In this document: positions 36,030 to 45,103 of the stretch, in pieces | Position numbering within the stretch: the first letter of the stretch is position 1 | Layout: every line of letters starts with the position of its first letter | NCBI GenBank assembly: GCA_013285425.1 | Contig: CP053447.1 | Coordinates: 626,001 to 690,000, forward strand | Length of the DNA stretch: 64,000 nucleotides | Direction of reading: 5' to 3' | Origin: Ignavibacteriota bacterium | Lineage (GTDB): Bacteria; Bacteroidota; Ignavibacteria; Ignavibacteriales; Ignavibacteriaceae | The notes under the pieces: generated by a model | The model's input: only the letters and a program-made list of their open reading frames with translations | Told to the model about the DNA's origin: nothing | Database searches by the model: none | Program-made: the position numbers and the translations under genes

Positions 36030-37526
36030 ATGAAACCAATTAGTGAAGTAGTAAAAAGCAAACCATGGCTTGGATGGCTTTTGTTCTTTGCAACTGCAGT
36101 AGTAGTTTTTTTAATAGGATTATTTGCTTCTTCAATCATTGAAAGAAGAAGTGAATCAGCAACACTGCAAATTGTTAAACCAATAAACGATTGGGAACCA
36201 AGAAATGAAGTATGGGGTGAAAATTATCCACGTGAATTTGAATCATATTTAAAAACATTAAATACAGATTTTGCCAGCAAACATGGCGGGTCAAAGATGA
36301 TAGACTATCTTGAAAAATATCCTGAGCTTGTTGTTATGTGGGCTGGTTATACTTTTTCAAGAGAATATAATCAGGGTAGAGGTCACGGCTATGCGATAGA
36401 AGATATAAGAAATATCTTAAGAACTGGTGATAATCAGTATTCTCCGCAGCCTGCAACTTGCTGGACTTGCAAGAGCACAGATGTTCCAAGGGTAATGAAT
36501 GAAATTGGTGCTGCAAACTTCTACAAGAAAAAATGGACTGACCTGGGCTCTGAAATAATTAATCCAATCGGATGTCAGGATTGCCATAACCCTAAAACAA
36601 TGAACTTAAGAATTACTCGTCCTGCCCTTATCGAAGCATATCAACGGCAGGGAAAAGATATTACGCAATTTTCCAGACAAGAGATGCGTTCACTTGTTTG
36701 TGCACAATGCCACGTTGAATATTACTTTAAAGGTGATGAAAAATATCTGACATTTCCTTGGGATAAAGGATTTAGTGCAGATGATATGGAAGCTTATTAT
36801 GACAATATTGAATTTACTGATTGGACACATGCATTAAGCAAAGCACCAATGCTAAAAGCACAGCATCCTGATTATGAATTATTTATGACAGGAATTCATG
36901 CAATACGCGGCGTTTCCTGTGCTGACTGCCATATGCCATACAAGAGTGAAGGCGGAGTTAAGTTTACTGATCATCACATTCAATCACCGTTAAATAATAC
37001 TGCAAATACTTGTCAGGTTTGCCATCGTGAAGAAACCACGAGATTGATACAGGATGTTTATGACAGGCAGGATAGAATCGAAGAGATAAGAAGAATCGCT
37101 GAAAAGACTTTAGCTGCTGCTCATATTGAAGCAAAGGTTGCGTGGGATAACGGTGCAACAGAAGAACAAATGAAACCAATACTAAAACTTATTCGTCATG
37201 CACAATGGCGATGGGATTGGGTTGCTGCAGCAAATGCTTATGGTTTTCACGCACCAGTTGAAGCTCTTCGGGTTCTTGGCACTTCAATTCAAAAAGGAGA
37301 GCAGGCAAGAAGAGAAATTGCAATCCTGTTTTCAAAACAAGGCTGGAAGTACCCTATTGATATGCCTGATATTTCTACAAAAGACAAAGCTCAAAGATTT
37401 ATTGGACTAAATCCTGAAAAGATGAAAGCCGATAAAGAAGAATTTTTGAAAACCACAACAGTTAAATGGGATGAAGAAGCAAAACAGCGACAAGGGTTTT
37501 TATACGAATATAAATTAAGAGATTAA
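36030..37526 (+). CDS. nrfA: ammonia-forming pentaheme cytochrome c nitrite reductase
   Basis: Reduces nitrite to ammonium with six electrons. The 498-residue protein has an N-terminal helix (signal or anchor, about 14-35) and five heme sites: the catalytic CWTCK, whose heme iron is bound by Lys, then CQDCH, CAQCH, CADCH and CQVCH. 'CAQCHVEYYF' and 'GIHAIRGVSCADCHMPY' are conserved around the active site. Together with NrfH it gives DNRA capacity. A hairpin and a strong terminator follow. Confidence 0.96.
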   Translation: MKPISEVVKSKPWLGWLLFFATAVVVFLIGLFASSIIERRSESATLQIVKPINDWEPRNEVWGENYPREFESYLKTLNTDFASKHGGSKMIDYLEKYPELVVMWAGYTFSREYNQGRGHGYAIEDIRNILRTGDNQYSPQPATCWTCKSTDVPRVMNEIGAANFYKKKWTDLGSEIINPIGCQDCHNPKTMNLRITRPALIEAYQRQGKDITQFSRQEMRSLVCAQCHVEYYFKGDEKYLTFPWDKGFSADDMEAYYDNIEFTDWTHALSKAPMLKAQHPDYELFMTGIHAIRGVSCADCHMPYKSEGGVKFTDHHIQSPLNNTANTCQVCHREETTRLIQDVYDRQDRIEEIRRIAEKTLAAAHIEAKVAWDNGATEEQMKPILKLIRHAQWRWDWVAAANAYGFHAPVEALRVLGTSIQKGEQARREIAILFSKQGWKYPIDMPDISTKDKAQRFIGLNPEKMKADKEEFLKTTTVKWDEEAKQRQGFLYEYKLRD

Positions 37527-37547
37527 AGATTTCGGAAAATTTTATTT

Positions 37548-37590
37548 CACTCTGTTTCGCTTTTCAGAGAACTATTAGTGAAACAGAGTG
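37548..37590 (+). terminator. hairpin after nrfA
   Basis: CACTCTGTTTC (37548-37558) and GAAACAGAGTG (37580-37590) are perfectly complementary with a 21-base loop. No T tract follows directly, so this may protect the 3' end of the nrf mRNA rather than terminate by itself. Confidence 0.5.
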
Positions 37591-37635
37591 TAAACTTTAA
37601 TATAATTGATTGATTTCAAGTATTGGTTAAATTTT

Positions 37636-37663
37636 ATTCCCACATAAGTGGGAATTTTTTTTT
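37636..37663 (+). terminator. strong intrinsic terminator of the nrf operon
   Basis: ATTCCCAC (37636-37643), loop ATAA, GTGGGAAT (37648-37655), then a run of T. This is a textbook rho-independent terminator between nrfA and the first metal-efflux operon. Confidence 0.88.
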
Positions 37664-37717
37664 ATTCATTATATTATCATTGCTTATTAACAATTATTTA
37701 GATATGTTAATCCTGAG

Positions 37718-38137
37718 ATGTTTAGAAAAATTAAAATATTTTCCTTTTTAAGTCTGTTTGTCATTTCAACAGCAGGATTACCGATTACAATAAGTCTCTG
37801 CAAAATGGCAGTTTCTGAAAGAGAGCAGTGTTCAATGCATAATGAGCCTGTTAATTCCAGTTGCTGTAGCAGCGAAACTTCTGCGCAGGAACCTTCTATT
37901 TCTTTTGATCAATCCAGCTGCTGTCAAACAGAATTTGTGTATAAAAAAGTTGAAGATCAATTTCTTACTAATAAAAATAGTTTAGAACTTTCAGCAAGTG
38001 GAAATATTTTTAATTCTGTAACAATCACTTCTATGCTTACAGAATTATCAAACAATTTGTCCTTTTACAATGGTTCCTCACCGCCATTTTTAATTGATCC
38101 CGATCTGCATATTACAAACTCAATACTTCTGATTTGA
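37718..38137 (+). CDS. small Cys-rich exported protein heading a metal-efflux operon
   Basis: A 139-residue protein with a signal peptide (about 1-25) and paired cysteines ('SSCCSSE' and 'SSCCQTE') plus 'LCKMA' and 'QCSMH', which could bind copper. Near the end are 'SSPPFL' and the final 'NSILLI'. The layout (a Cys after the signal, CC pairs, PP) resembles the small Bacteroidota proteins that precede copper-efflux genes. A shorter protein in the same position before the second efflux operon (47329) ends similarly in 'NKSLLI'. It is 141 bp upstream of the tolC-like gene. Confidence 0.6.
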   Translation: MFRKIKIFSFLSLFVISTAGLPITISLCKMAVSEREQCSMHNEPVNSSCCSSETSAQEPSISFDQSSCCQTEFVYKKVEDQFLTNKNSLELSASGNIFNSVTITSMLTELSNNLSFYNGSSPPFLIDPDLHITNSILLI

Positions 38138-38278
38138 TCATTCTGTTTTCCTTTTCTTTGGACTAATGGAATCAGTCCATTATACTTTTAATATTTAAAA
38201 TTAGTTTACTTCATTCGCTTTTCTTTTTATTACGTTAAAAGGAGAGCCGGAGGTTAAAATAATAACAGGAAAATTAAG

Positions 38279-39532
38279 ATGAATAAAATCAGAGTATTAA
38301 TAATTGGATTAATAATTTTTATAAATAACTCCTTTGCACAGCATCAATCGCTTCAGAGTTTGATTGATACGGCATTGCAAGTAAGTCCGGAACTGAAAAT
38401 GTATCAGGCAAAAATCAATGTTTCAGAAAACCGGATTCAGCAAAACACTAACCTTCCGGATCCGATGCTTACTCTCGGTGTGATGAGTCTTCCGCTTCCA
38501 TCATTTTCTTTTAATAAAGATATGATGACGGCAAAAGTTGTGGGAATAAGTCAGGAGTTTCCCTTCCCGGGAATGCTGGGTGCAAAAGAGAATGTAAACA
38601 ACAAAGATGTTGAGATTGTAAAACAGGAATACATTGATAAGCGAAATGAAATTATTAAAGATATAACTCAAAGTTATTTTGAATTGATTTACATCCGTAA
38701 AGAAACTCAGTTAACTGAAGAATCACTAAAACTGATGCAGCAGATACTTGATGTTGTAAGATCTATGTATTCAGTTGCTGAAGCTAGCCAGCAAAATATT
38801 TTCAGAGTTGATCTTGAGATCACCAAAATGTCAGAAATGATAGCAGCATTGAAGAGCGAAGAAAACGAACAATTATCTGTAATTAATTCGCTGCTATTAA
38901 GAGACCTTTCAGCAAAATTGGAAACAGACTCACTTCCGGAAATAAAATCAGCACAAATAAATGTTGATGATCTGATTTCAAAAGCCGAATTAAATCGTCC
39001 TTTTCTAAAAGGTATTAGAATAGCTGAAGAAAAAGAAAAGTTAAGTCAATCAGCAGCAGAATATGATTACTATCCGATGTTCAAACTTTCTGCTCAATAT
39101 GCTTTCAGAAGTGAAGTTGAAGGAATGAAGCCTGACAATATGCTTTCGGTTATGCTCGATGTTTCTTTACCATTTAATTATGGCGGAAAAATTAGTGCAA
39201 TGGTTGAGGAAACAAAATCAATGCAGGAAATGTATCGTGAACAATACTCCGCTTCAATTCAGATGCTTAGACGGGAATTTGGAATGAGAGCAGCAAAACT
39301 AAAATCTTTGGAAGAAAGGATAAAGCTTGTTGAACAAGGCTCTTTTATACAAGCGAAAGAAAATTTTAAATCTGCGCTAGCTTCCTATCAGGTAGGTGAA
39401 ATTGATTTTATGAACGTAATGGAAGCACAGAATAATCTTTACACTATTGAAAAAAATTTATATCGTCTTAAAACTGATTATTTAAAGCAAATTGCTGAAC
39501 TTGAATTTTTAACAGGAACAAAAATAAATTGA
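38279..39532 (+). CDS. CusC/TolC-type outer membrane efflux protein
   Basis: A 417-residue outer-membrane channel protein. It has a signal peptide (1-20, ends 'NSFAQ') and two TolC repeats, each rich in coiled-coil helices; 'LPDPMLTLGVMSLPLP' and 'EFPFPGMLGAKENV' are typical of the metal-efflux branch, as is 'VGEIDFMNVMEAQNNLYTIEKN' near the end. It forms the outer part of a tripartite RND pump with the next two genes. RBS: AGGAG-like sequence before the start is weak. Confidence 0.9.
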   Translation: MNKIRVLIIGLIIFINNSFAQHQSLQSLIDTALQVSPELKMYQAKINVSENRIQQNTNLPDPMLTLGVMSLPLPSFSFNKDMMTAKVVGISQEFPFPGMLGAKENVNNKDVEIVKQEYIDKRNEIIKDITQSYFELIYIRKETQLTEESLKLMQQILDVVRSMYSVAEASQQNIFRVDLEITKMSEMIAALKSEENEQLSVINSLLLRDLSAKLETDSLPEIKSAQINVDDLISKAELNRPFLKGIRIAEEKEKLSQSAAEYDYYPMFKLSAQYAFRSEVEGMKPDNMLSVMLDVSLPFNYGGKISAMVEETKSMQEMYREQYSASIQMLRREFGMRAAKLKSLEERIKLVEQGSFIQAKENFKSALASYQVGEIDFMNVMEAQNNLYTIEKNLYRLKTDYLKQIAELEFLTGTKIN

Positions 39533-39660
39533 ATTATCTCTCTCTGACTAAGGATAATTTAATTTTTTGATTATCTGTTAAAGTCTTTTAATGACTGACT
39601 ATGCTTTCTGATTAAGCAGAAATTCAAGTTAGTTAAGAAATGAATTTTAGGAGTTAAAAA

Positions 39661-41340
39661 ATGAATAAGAAAATATTAAGAATATTTATAATAGCTGTTG
39701 TAATACTTGTACCGGTTTACTTTTTATTTATTACGGGTGATTCATCTGAAACCGCTTCAGGAGAAAAACAATTGTACACCTGCGGAATGCATCCGCAAAT
39801 AATTTCTGATGAACCAGGCATTTGTCCTATTTGCGAGATGAAATTAGTGCCGATAAAAAAGACAAATCAAAAATCCGGCGAAGGAAAAATATTGTTTTAC
39901 CGCAATCCAATGAACCCTAATATTATTTCTGATCATCCTCAGAAGGATGAAATGGGAATGGATTACGTTCCGGTTTATGAAGAAGACGAAGGTTCCGAAA
40001 GTGTTGTAACAATTGATCCTCACGTTCAGCAAAACATGAATATTAAAACTGCGATTGTAGAAAACAAAAAACTATCTTCGCAGGTTACTACAAATGCGGT
40101 ACTAGTTACTGATGAAACTCAGGAATATATAGTTACCACAAAAGTTGATGGCTGGATAGAAAAACTCTATGTGAATTATACTGGTCAGAAGGTTTTAAAA
40201 GGTGCCAAGCTGATGGATATATATTCACCGGTGCTTGTAACTGCACAACAGGAGTTATTAACTGCGCTTTCATATCAAAACTCACTGAAAGGAAGTTCGC
40301 TTGCAGAAATTAAGAACAGCAGCAACGAGATGCTGATGAATGCAGTTAGAAAATTACAGTTATTAAATGTTTCTGATTCCGAAATTGAAAGACTAAAAGA
40401 AACCCGTGAAGTGAAAACTTATGTTACATTGTTTGCACAAAACTCAGGAACAGTTTTAGAGAAGAATATTCTTCAAGGACAAAAAATTATGGCAGGCGAA
40501 CCACTTTTGAGAATTGCAAATTTAGCCAATCTATGGTTAACTGCTGAAATATATGAATATGAAATTCCAAAGGTTACAATAGGTTCAAAAGCAAATATCA
40601 ATTTTGATTATCTGCATGGGAAAACATATCAGGGAAAAGTCTCGTTTATTTATCCTACCCTTGATGAACAATCCCGCACTGTTAAAGTAAGAATAGATGT
40701 TCCGAATACAGGAGGAGAACTTAAACCTTCCATGTTCGCAAATGTAGTTATTGAAGGACCTTCATTGAATCCTGCACCTGTTATTCCTGAAAATTCTGTA
40801 ATCAGAACAGGAAAGACCGATATTGTAATAGTAGATCTCGGTGATGGGAAATTTAAACCTCAGCAGATCAAACTTGGGATTTATTCTGATGGTTATTATC
40901 AGGTTTTAAATGGATTAAAGGAAGGAAATAAGATCGTTACATCTGCACAATTCCTGATTGATTCCGAAAGTAATCTTAAAGCTGCTGTCAGTCAGTTTCA
41001 AACAGGAACTGCTTTTCATTCTTCTGACAAAATTGAAATGCCTGGGATGAAAGATGAAAAACCAAAGGTGATAGACGAAAAACAAAAAACGCAAAAGACA
41101 CCGGAAATTAAAATAGATGAACAAGATCACGATCATTCTTCCTCAATCGTTCATCAAGGTATAGTTGATGTTGAATCAATCGATAAGAATAAAGACGGAA
41201 AGCTATGGGAGTGTCCGATGGACTGGAATGTAATTTCTGATGAATCAGGAAGATGCCCATTGTGCAATATGAAATTGAAAGAGTATTCGATCGATGAGAT
41301 AAAAGCTAATCTTGATAAATATGGTTATAAGTTCAAATAA
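39661..41340 (+). CDS. CusB-type RND adaptor with three heavy-metal-binding modules
   Basis: A 559-residue periplasmic adaptor (membrane fusion protein). After one N-terminal helix come two heavy-metal-binding modules: 'TCGMHPQIISDEPGICPIC' (about 40-58) and 'YRNPMNPNIISDHPQKDEMG' (about 80-99). The central part is a normal HlyD/CusB adaptor ('LYVNYTGQKVLKGAKLMDIYSP'). A His-rich linker ('DHDHSSSIVH') leads to a third C-terminal module, 'DKNKDGKLWECPMDWNVISD' and 'CPLCNMKLKE'. The third module also occurs as the separate protein at 46150. It should catch Cu(I)/Ag(I) for export. Confidence 0.93.
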   Translation: MNKKILRIFIIAVVILVPVYFLFITGDSSETASGEKQLYTCGMHPQIISDEPGICPICEMKLVPIKKTNQKSGEGKILFYRNPMNPNIISDHPQKDEMGMDYVPVYEEDEGSESVVTIDPHVQQNMNIKTAIVENKKLSSQVTTNAVLVTDETQEYIVTTKVDGWIEKLYVNYTGQKVLKGAKLMDIYSPVLVTAQQELLTALSYQNSLKGSSLAEIKNSSNEMLMNAVRKLQLLNVSDSEIERLKETREVKTYVTLFAQNSGTVLEKNILQGQKIMAGEPLLRIANLANLWLTAEIYEYEIPKVTIGSKANINFDYLHGKTYQGKVSFIYPTLDEQSRTVKVRIDVPNTGGELKPSMFANVVIEGPSLNPAPVIPENSVIRTGKTDIVIVDLGDGKFKPQQIKLGIYSDGYYQVLNGLKEGNKIVTSAQFLIDSESNLKAAVSQFQTGTAFHSSDKIEMPGMKDEKPKVIDEKQKTQKTPEIKIDEQDHDHSSSIVHQGIVDVESIDKNKDGKLWECPMDWNVISDESGRCPLCNMKLKEYSIDEIKANLDKYGYKFK

Positions 41341-41360
41341 ACTCAATCGGGGTTCCCATA

Positions 41361-41453
41361 TTGGAAAGAGATGGACTTTTAAAACATCTTCTACATCAAA
41401 TAGAAGAGCAAGCTGATGAGTTTACTTATAAATTAAAGTTTTGGAGAAATTAA
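41361..41453 (+). CDS. possible 30-residue leader ORF before the cusA-like gene
   Basis: A frame from TTG 41361 to TAA 41451-41453 directly abuts the ATG of the RND gene (TAAATG). GGGG lies 8 bases before the TTG. The predicted peptide is charged and helical ('LLKHLLHQIEEQADEF'). The ribosome binding site of the next gene (GGAG) lies inside it, so it could couple translation. It may also be a chance frame. Confidence 0.3.
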   Translation: MERDGLLKHLLHQIEEQADEFTYKLKFWRN

Positions 41454-44400
41454 ATGATATCAGATCAAAATAAAGAAGGATTGATTGCCAAACTTATTGA
41501 ATGGTCAGTCAACAATAAATTTTTAGTAATCGTTTTTACCATTGCGCTGATCGCACTTGGTATTTGGGCATTAGCAACTACTAAGGTTGATGCGATTCCC
41601 GATTTAAGCGATGTGCAGGTTATTATAATGTCTGAATATGAAGGACAGGGACCTCAGATAGTTGAAGATCAGGTAACATATCCTCTGACTACAAAGATGT
41701 TATCAGTTCCTTTTGCAAAAGACGTAAGAGGGTTTTCTATGTTTGGCGTTTCAATGGTCTATGTAACCTTTGAAGATGGAACAGATATATACTGGGCGCG
41801 AAGCAGGGTTTTAGAATATCTAAGCACGATTCAGGCACAGATGCCGCCCGGAGTTAAAATGCAGCTTGGACCAGATGCAACAGGACTTGGCTGGGTATTT
41901 CAATACGCACTTAATTCAGATAAGCACGATTTACAGGAGTTGCGCTCAATTCAGGATTACTTTCTAAGATATGAACTCAATTCAATTGAAGGTGTGTCTG
42001 AAGTTGCAAGTGTTGGTGGATTTGTAAAACAGTATCAGGTAAATATTGATCCGACTAAACTTGTGTATTACAACATTCCACTTCAGATGGTTGAGATGGC
42101 AATCAAACGAAGCAACAACGATGTTGGGGGCAGAGTTATTGAAATGGGTGAAATGGAATATATGGTGCGTGCTCTTGGTTATATAAAAAGTGTTGATGAT
42201 TTAAGAAATACCGCAATCGGAAATTCACCTAATACCGGAGCTCCGATTTATTTAAGAGATGTTGCTGCTGTTGATATTGGTCCAGAACTTCGCAGAGGAC
42301 TCGCTGATTGGAATGGTGAAGGCGAAACTGTCGGAGGAATTATTGTTATCCGTTATGGTGAAAATGCTTTATCTGTAATTGATAAAGTAAAAGAGCGGCT
42401 TGAAGAATTAAAAAAATCTTTGCCTGAAGATATTACAATTGATATTGCCTACGACAGATCTACACTGATAAATGGCGCAATCGATAATCTCAAAGGAAAG
42501 TTATTTGAAGAGACTTTAATTGTTGCACTTGTGATTATTGCATTTCTTCTGCACATCAGAAGTTCGTTTGTTGCCATCTTTACTTTACCTACTGCAGTTC
42601 TGTTTTCTTTTTTAATAATGCGGCTTCAGGGAATTAATGCAAACATTATGTCGCTCGGCGGAATAGCAATTGCAATCGGAGCAATGGTAGATGCATCAAT
42701 TGTAATGGTCGAAAATGCTGCTACTCATCTTTCTACCGAAAGAGATAAACCTGTCAACGAAAGAAAATCTCATTGGAAAGTTATTCTTGAATCAGGAAAG
42801 GAAGTTGGACCTTCGATTTTCTATTCGCTTTTAGTAATTACAATTTCTTTTCTTCCAGTCTTTACATTAGAGCAGCAGGAAGGTAGAATGTTTAAACCGC
42901 TTGCATTCACAAAAACTTATGCAATGGCTGGTGCGGCAGTACTTGCAGTAACAATCGTTCCCGTTTTAATTGGTTATCTTGTCCGCGGTAAGCTGAGAAA
43001 AGAAGAAGATAATCCAATTACAAAAGTCCTTATTAAAATCTATCATCCGGTTGTTGATTTTGTAATGAACAAAAGATGGTGGGTGATGGGAGCAGCTTTA
43101 GTGATAATTCTTGTTACTATAATTCCATATTCTAAACTTGGTTCTGAATTTATGCCGCCATTGTATGAAGGTGATTTGCTTTATATGCCGACAACACTAC
43201 CTGGAATTTCAATTACGAAAGCAAAAGAAATACTTCAACAGACTGATAAAATCATAAAAACTTTTCCTGAAGTAGAATCAGTTTTCGGCAAGATAGGAAG
43301 GGCAGAAACAGCAACTGATCCCGCGCCTCTAACAATGATTGAAACAACAATTCGTTTGAAACCTCAAAAAGAATGGCGACAAGGAATGACACCAGATAAA
43401 CTAGTAGATGAACTTGATAAAGCTGTTCATATTGCCGGTTTAACAAATTCCTGGACTATGCCTATAAAAACACGAATAGACATGCTTTCAACAGGAATAA
43501 AAACTCCGATTGGTATTAAGATCGCAGGACCAGACCTTGAATTGCTTGATGAACTGGGTGTAGAAGTAGAAGCGTTGGTTAAAACGGTTAATGGAACACG
43601 ATCTGCTTTTGCTGAAAGATCTTTAGGTGGAAATTATGTTGATTTTGAAATTGACCGGAATGCAATTGCAAGATATGGATTAACAGTCGGTGATGTTCAG
43701 GATGTTTTTATGACCTCAGTTGGTGGAATGAATCTTACGCAAACCGTTGAAGGGCTGCAAAGATATCCTGTTAACATGAGATATCAGAGAGACTATAGAG
43801 AAAATATTGATCAGCTTAAACGGGTTCTTGTTTCTCTGCCAAATGGTGGAAATGTTCCTCTTGAACAGCTTGGTAAAATTATTGTGCGTGAAGGTCCATC
43901 AATGATCAAGTCTGAAAATGCAAGACCTAACGTATGGGTTTATATTGATATTCATGATATTGATGTTGGTACTTATATTAAGAACGCAAAAGAAGTTGTT
44001 GACAAACACCTGACCCTTCCCGCAGGATATTCTATAAAATGGAGCGGACAGTTCGAGTATATGGAAAGGGCTGAGTCGCATCTTTTGCTTGTGATTCCCC
44101 TAACACTTTTAATCGTTGTTGTTTTGTTATATATGAATACAAAGTCAGCAGTTAAAACAGGAATAGTTTTGCTTGCATTGCCTTTTTCAATGGTTGGTGC
44201 AATTTGGTATTTGTATTTAGCAGGGTTTAATCTTTCAGTTGCGGTGTGGGTCGGAATAATTGCACTGCTTGGCGTTGATGCTGAAACCGGCGTTGTGATG
44301 CTTCTGTATCTTGATATATCTTATGAAAAATTTAAGAAGAACGGATTATTAAAAAGTCTGGATGATCTTCGTGAAGCAATTTTTGAAGGAGCAGTTAAAA

Positions 44401-44618
44401 GAATCAGACCTAAGATGATGACGGTGATGACTACTCTGCTTGGATTGCTGCCTATCGTAATAGGATTAGGAACAGGTTCAGATGTGATGAAAAGAATCGC
44501 TGCACCGATGGTCGGAGGAATTTTAACAAGTATGATAATGGAACTAACAGTTTATCCGGCAATATTTTATACAATTAAGAAAAGAGAGTTGAGGAAGATA
44601 ATTGAGGAGAGTAACTAA
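41454..44618 (+). CDS. cusA: CusA-type heavy-metal RND efflux pump
   Basis: A 1054-residue inner-membrane RND transporter with 12 segments. Family blocks: 'KVDAIPDLSDVQVII' near residue 46, 'GGIAIAIGAMVDASIVMVEN' in segment 4 with the proton-relay Asp, 'SEFMPPLYEGDLLYMPTT' at the start of the second half, and 'MPIKTRIDMLSTGIKTP', which is typical for the Cu/Ag subgroup. It is complete and, with the preceding adaptor and TolC proteins, forms an intact copper/silver export system. Confidence 0.94.
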   Translation: MISDQNKEGLIAKLIEWSVNNKFLVIVFTIALIALGIWALATTKVDAIPDLSDVQVIIMSEYEGQGPQIVEDQVTYPLTTKMLSVPFAKDVRGFSMFGVSMVYVTFEDGTDIYWARSRVLEYLSTIQAQMPPGVKMQLGPDATGLGWVFQYALNSDKHDLQELRSIQDYFLRYELNSIEGVSEVASVGGFVKQYQVNIDPTKLVYYNIPLQMVEMAIKRSNNDVGGRVIEMGEMEYMVRALGYIKSVDDLRNTAIGNSPNTGAPIYLRDVAAVDIGPELRRGLADWNGEGETVGGIIVIRYGENALSVIDKVKERLEELKKSLPEDITIDIAYDRSTLINGAIDNLKGKLFEETLIVALVIIAFLLHIRSSFVAIFTLPTAVLFSFLIMRLQGINANIMSLGGIAIAIGAMVDASIVMVENAATHLSTERDKPVNERKSHWKVILESGKEVGPSIFYSLLVITISFLPVFTLEQQEGRMFKPLAFTKTYAMAGAAVLAVTIVPVLIGYLVRGKLRKEEDNPITKVLIKIYHPVVDFVMNKRWWVMGAALVIILVTIIPYSKLGSEFMPPLYEGDLLYMPTTLPGISITKAKEILQQTDKIIKTFPEVESVFGKIGRAETATDPAPLTMIETTIRLKPQKEWRQGMTPDKLVDELDKAVHIAGLTNSWTMPIKTRIDMLSTGIKTPIGIKIAGPDLELLDELGVEVEALVKTVNGTRSAFAERSLGGNYVDFEIDRNAIARYGLTVGDVQDVFMTSVGGMNLTQTVEGLQRYPVNMRYQRDYRENIDQLKRVLVSLPNGGNVPLEQLGKIIVREGPSMIKSENARPNVWVYIDIHDIDVGTYIKNAKEVVDKHLTLPAGYSIKWSGQFEYMERAESHLLLVIPLTLLIVVVLLYMNTKSAVKTGIVLLALPFSMVGAIWYLYLAGFNLSVAVWVGIIALLGVDAETGVVMLLYLDISYEKFKKNGLLKSLDDLREAIFEGAVKRIRPKMMTVMTTLLGLLPIVIGLGTGSDVMKRIAAPMVGGILTSMIMELTVYPAIFYTIKKRELRKIIEESN

Positions 44619-44620
44619 CT

Positions 44621-44682
44621 GAACTCAACCCGAATAAGTCCTCTCTTTTTAAGAGAGAAATTTATGGTGAGTTAGGATTAGG
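44621..44682. repeat. half copy of the compound palindromic repeat (copy B1)
   Basis: GAACTCAACC at 44621 and GGTGAGTTAGG near 44667 are the usual ends. Only the second inner hairpin (CTCTCTT/AAGAGAG) is present; the first is missing. It lies 31 bp after cusA and 10 bp before the DUF559 gene. Confidence 0.8.
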
Positions 44683-44692
44683 GACAAATATA

Positions 44693-45103
44693 ATGAGTCT
44701 TAACAAAAAAAGAGAGCTTAGGGTATTAGCAAAAGTTGTTTGTAAAGACTTAAGAAAAAATTCAACTGAAGCTGAACAATTATTGTGGAAATTTCTTCGT
44801 AATCGAAAGTTGGAAGGAAGAAAGTTTTTGAGGCAGCATCCCCTTTTTTACGATTTAACAGGGAGGGAGTCCTTTTTTGTAGCAGATTTCTACTGTCACG
44901 AGGAAAGACTAATTATTGAAGTTGATGGTGAGTATCATAAATATAGATTAACTGAAGATAATATAAGAGGTAATATTGTAAACTATCTTGGAATGAGAAT
45001 AATAAGATTTACGAATGAAGATGTTTTAAATAATTTGTCTAAGGTAATAAAAGAGATAAAGAATAATTTATTGGTTAACTCAACCCCTCGCCCCTTCTCT
45101 TAG
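44693..45103 (+). CDS. DUF559-family (Vsr-like) endonuclease lodged in the repeat array
   Basis: A 136-residue protein of the DUF559 family, related to very-short-patch-repair and restriction-type nucleases. Typical blocks are 'NSTEAEQLLWKFLRNRKLEG' (residues about 23-42), 'KFLRQHPL', the catalytic-type 'FVADFYCHEERLIIEVDGEYH' spread over 63-84, and 'RIIRFTNEDVLNN'. The Asp/Glu and ExD residues of the PD-(D/E)XK fold are present. Repeat copies lie on both sides, and the last residues ('NSTPRPFS') are encoded by the repeat itself. It has no operon link with cusA. It may act on the repeats. Confidence 0.85.
   Translation: MSLNKKRELRVLAKVVCKDLRKNSTEAEQLLWKFLRNRKLEGRKFLRQHPLFYDLTGRESFFVADFYCHEERLIIEVDGEYHKYRLTEDNIRGNIVNYLGMRIIRFTNEDVLNNLSKVIKEIKNNLLVNSTPRPFS

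Noticed and set aside
44693..45103. Restriction-modification system formed by the DUF559 nuclease and the DNA methyltransferase at 4120
   Set aside because: The genes are 40 kb apart with no operon link. DUF559 proteins are not usual partners of such methylases.
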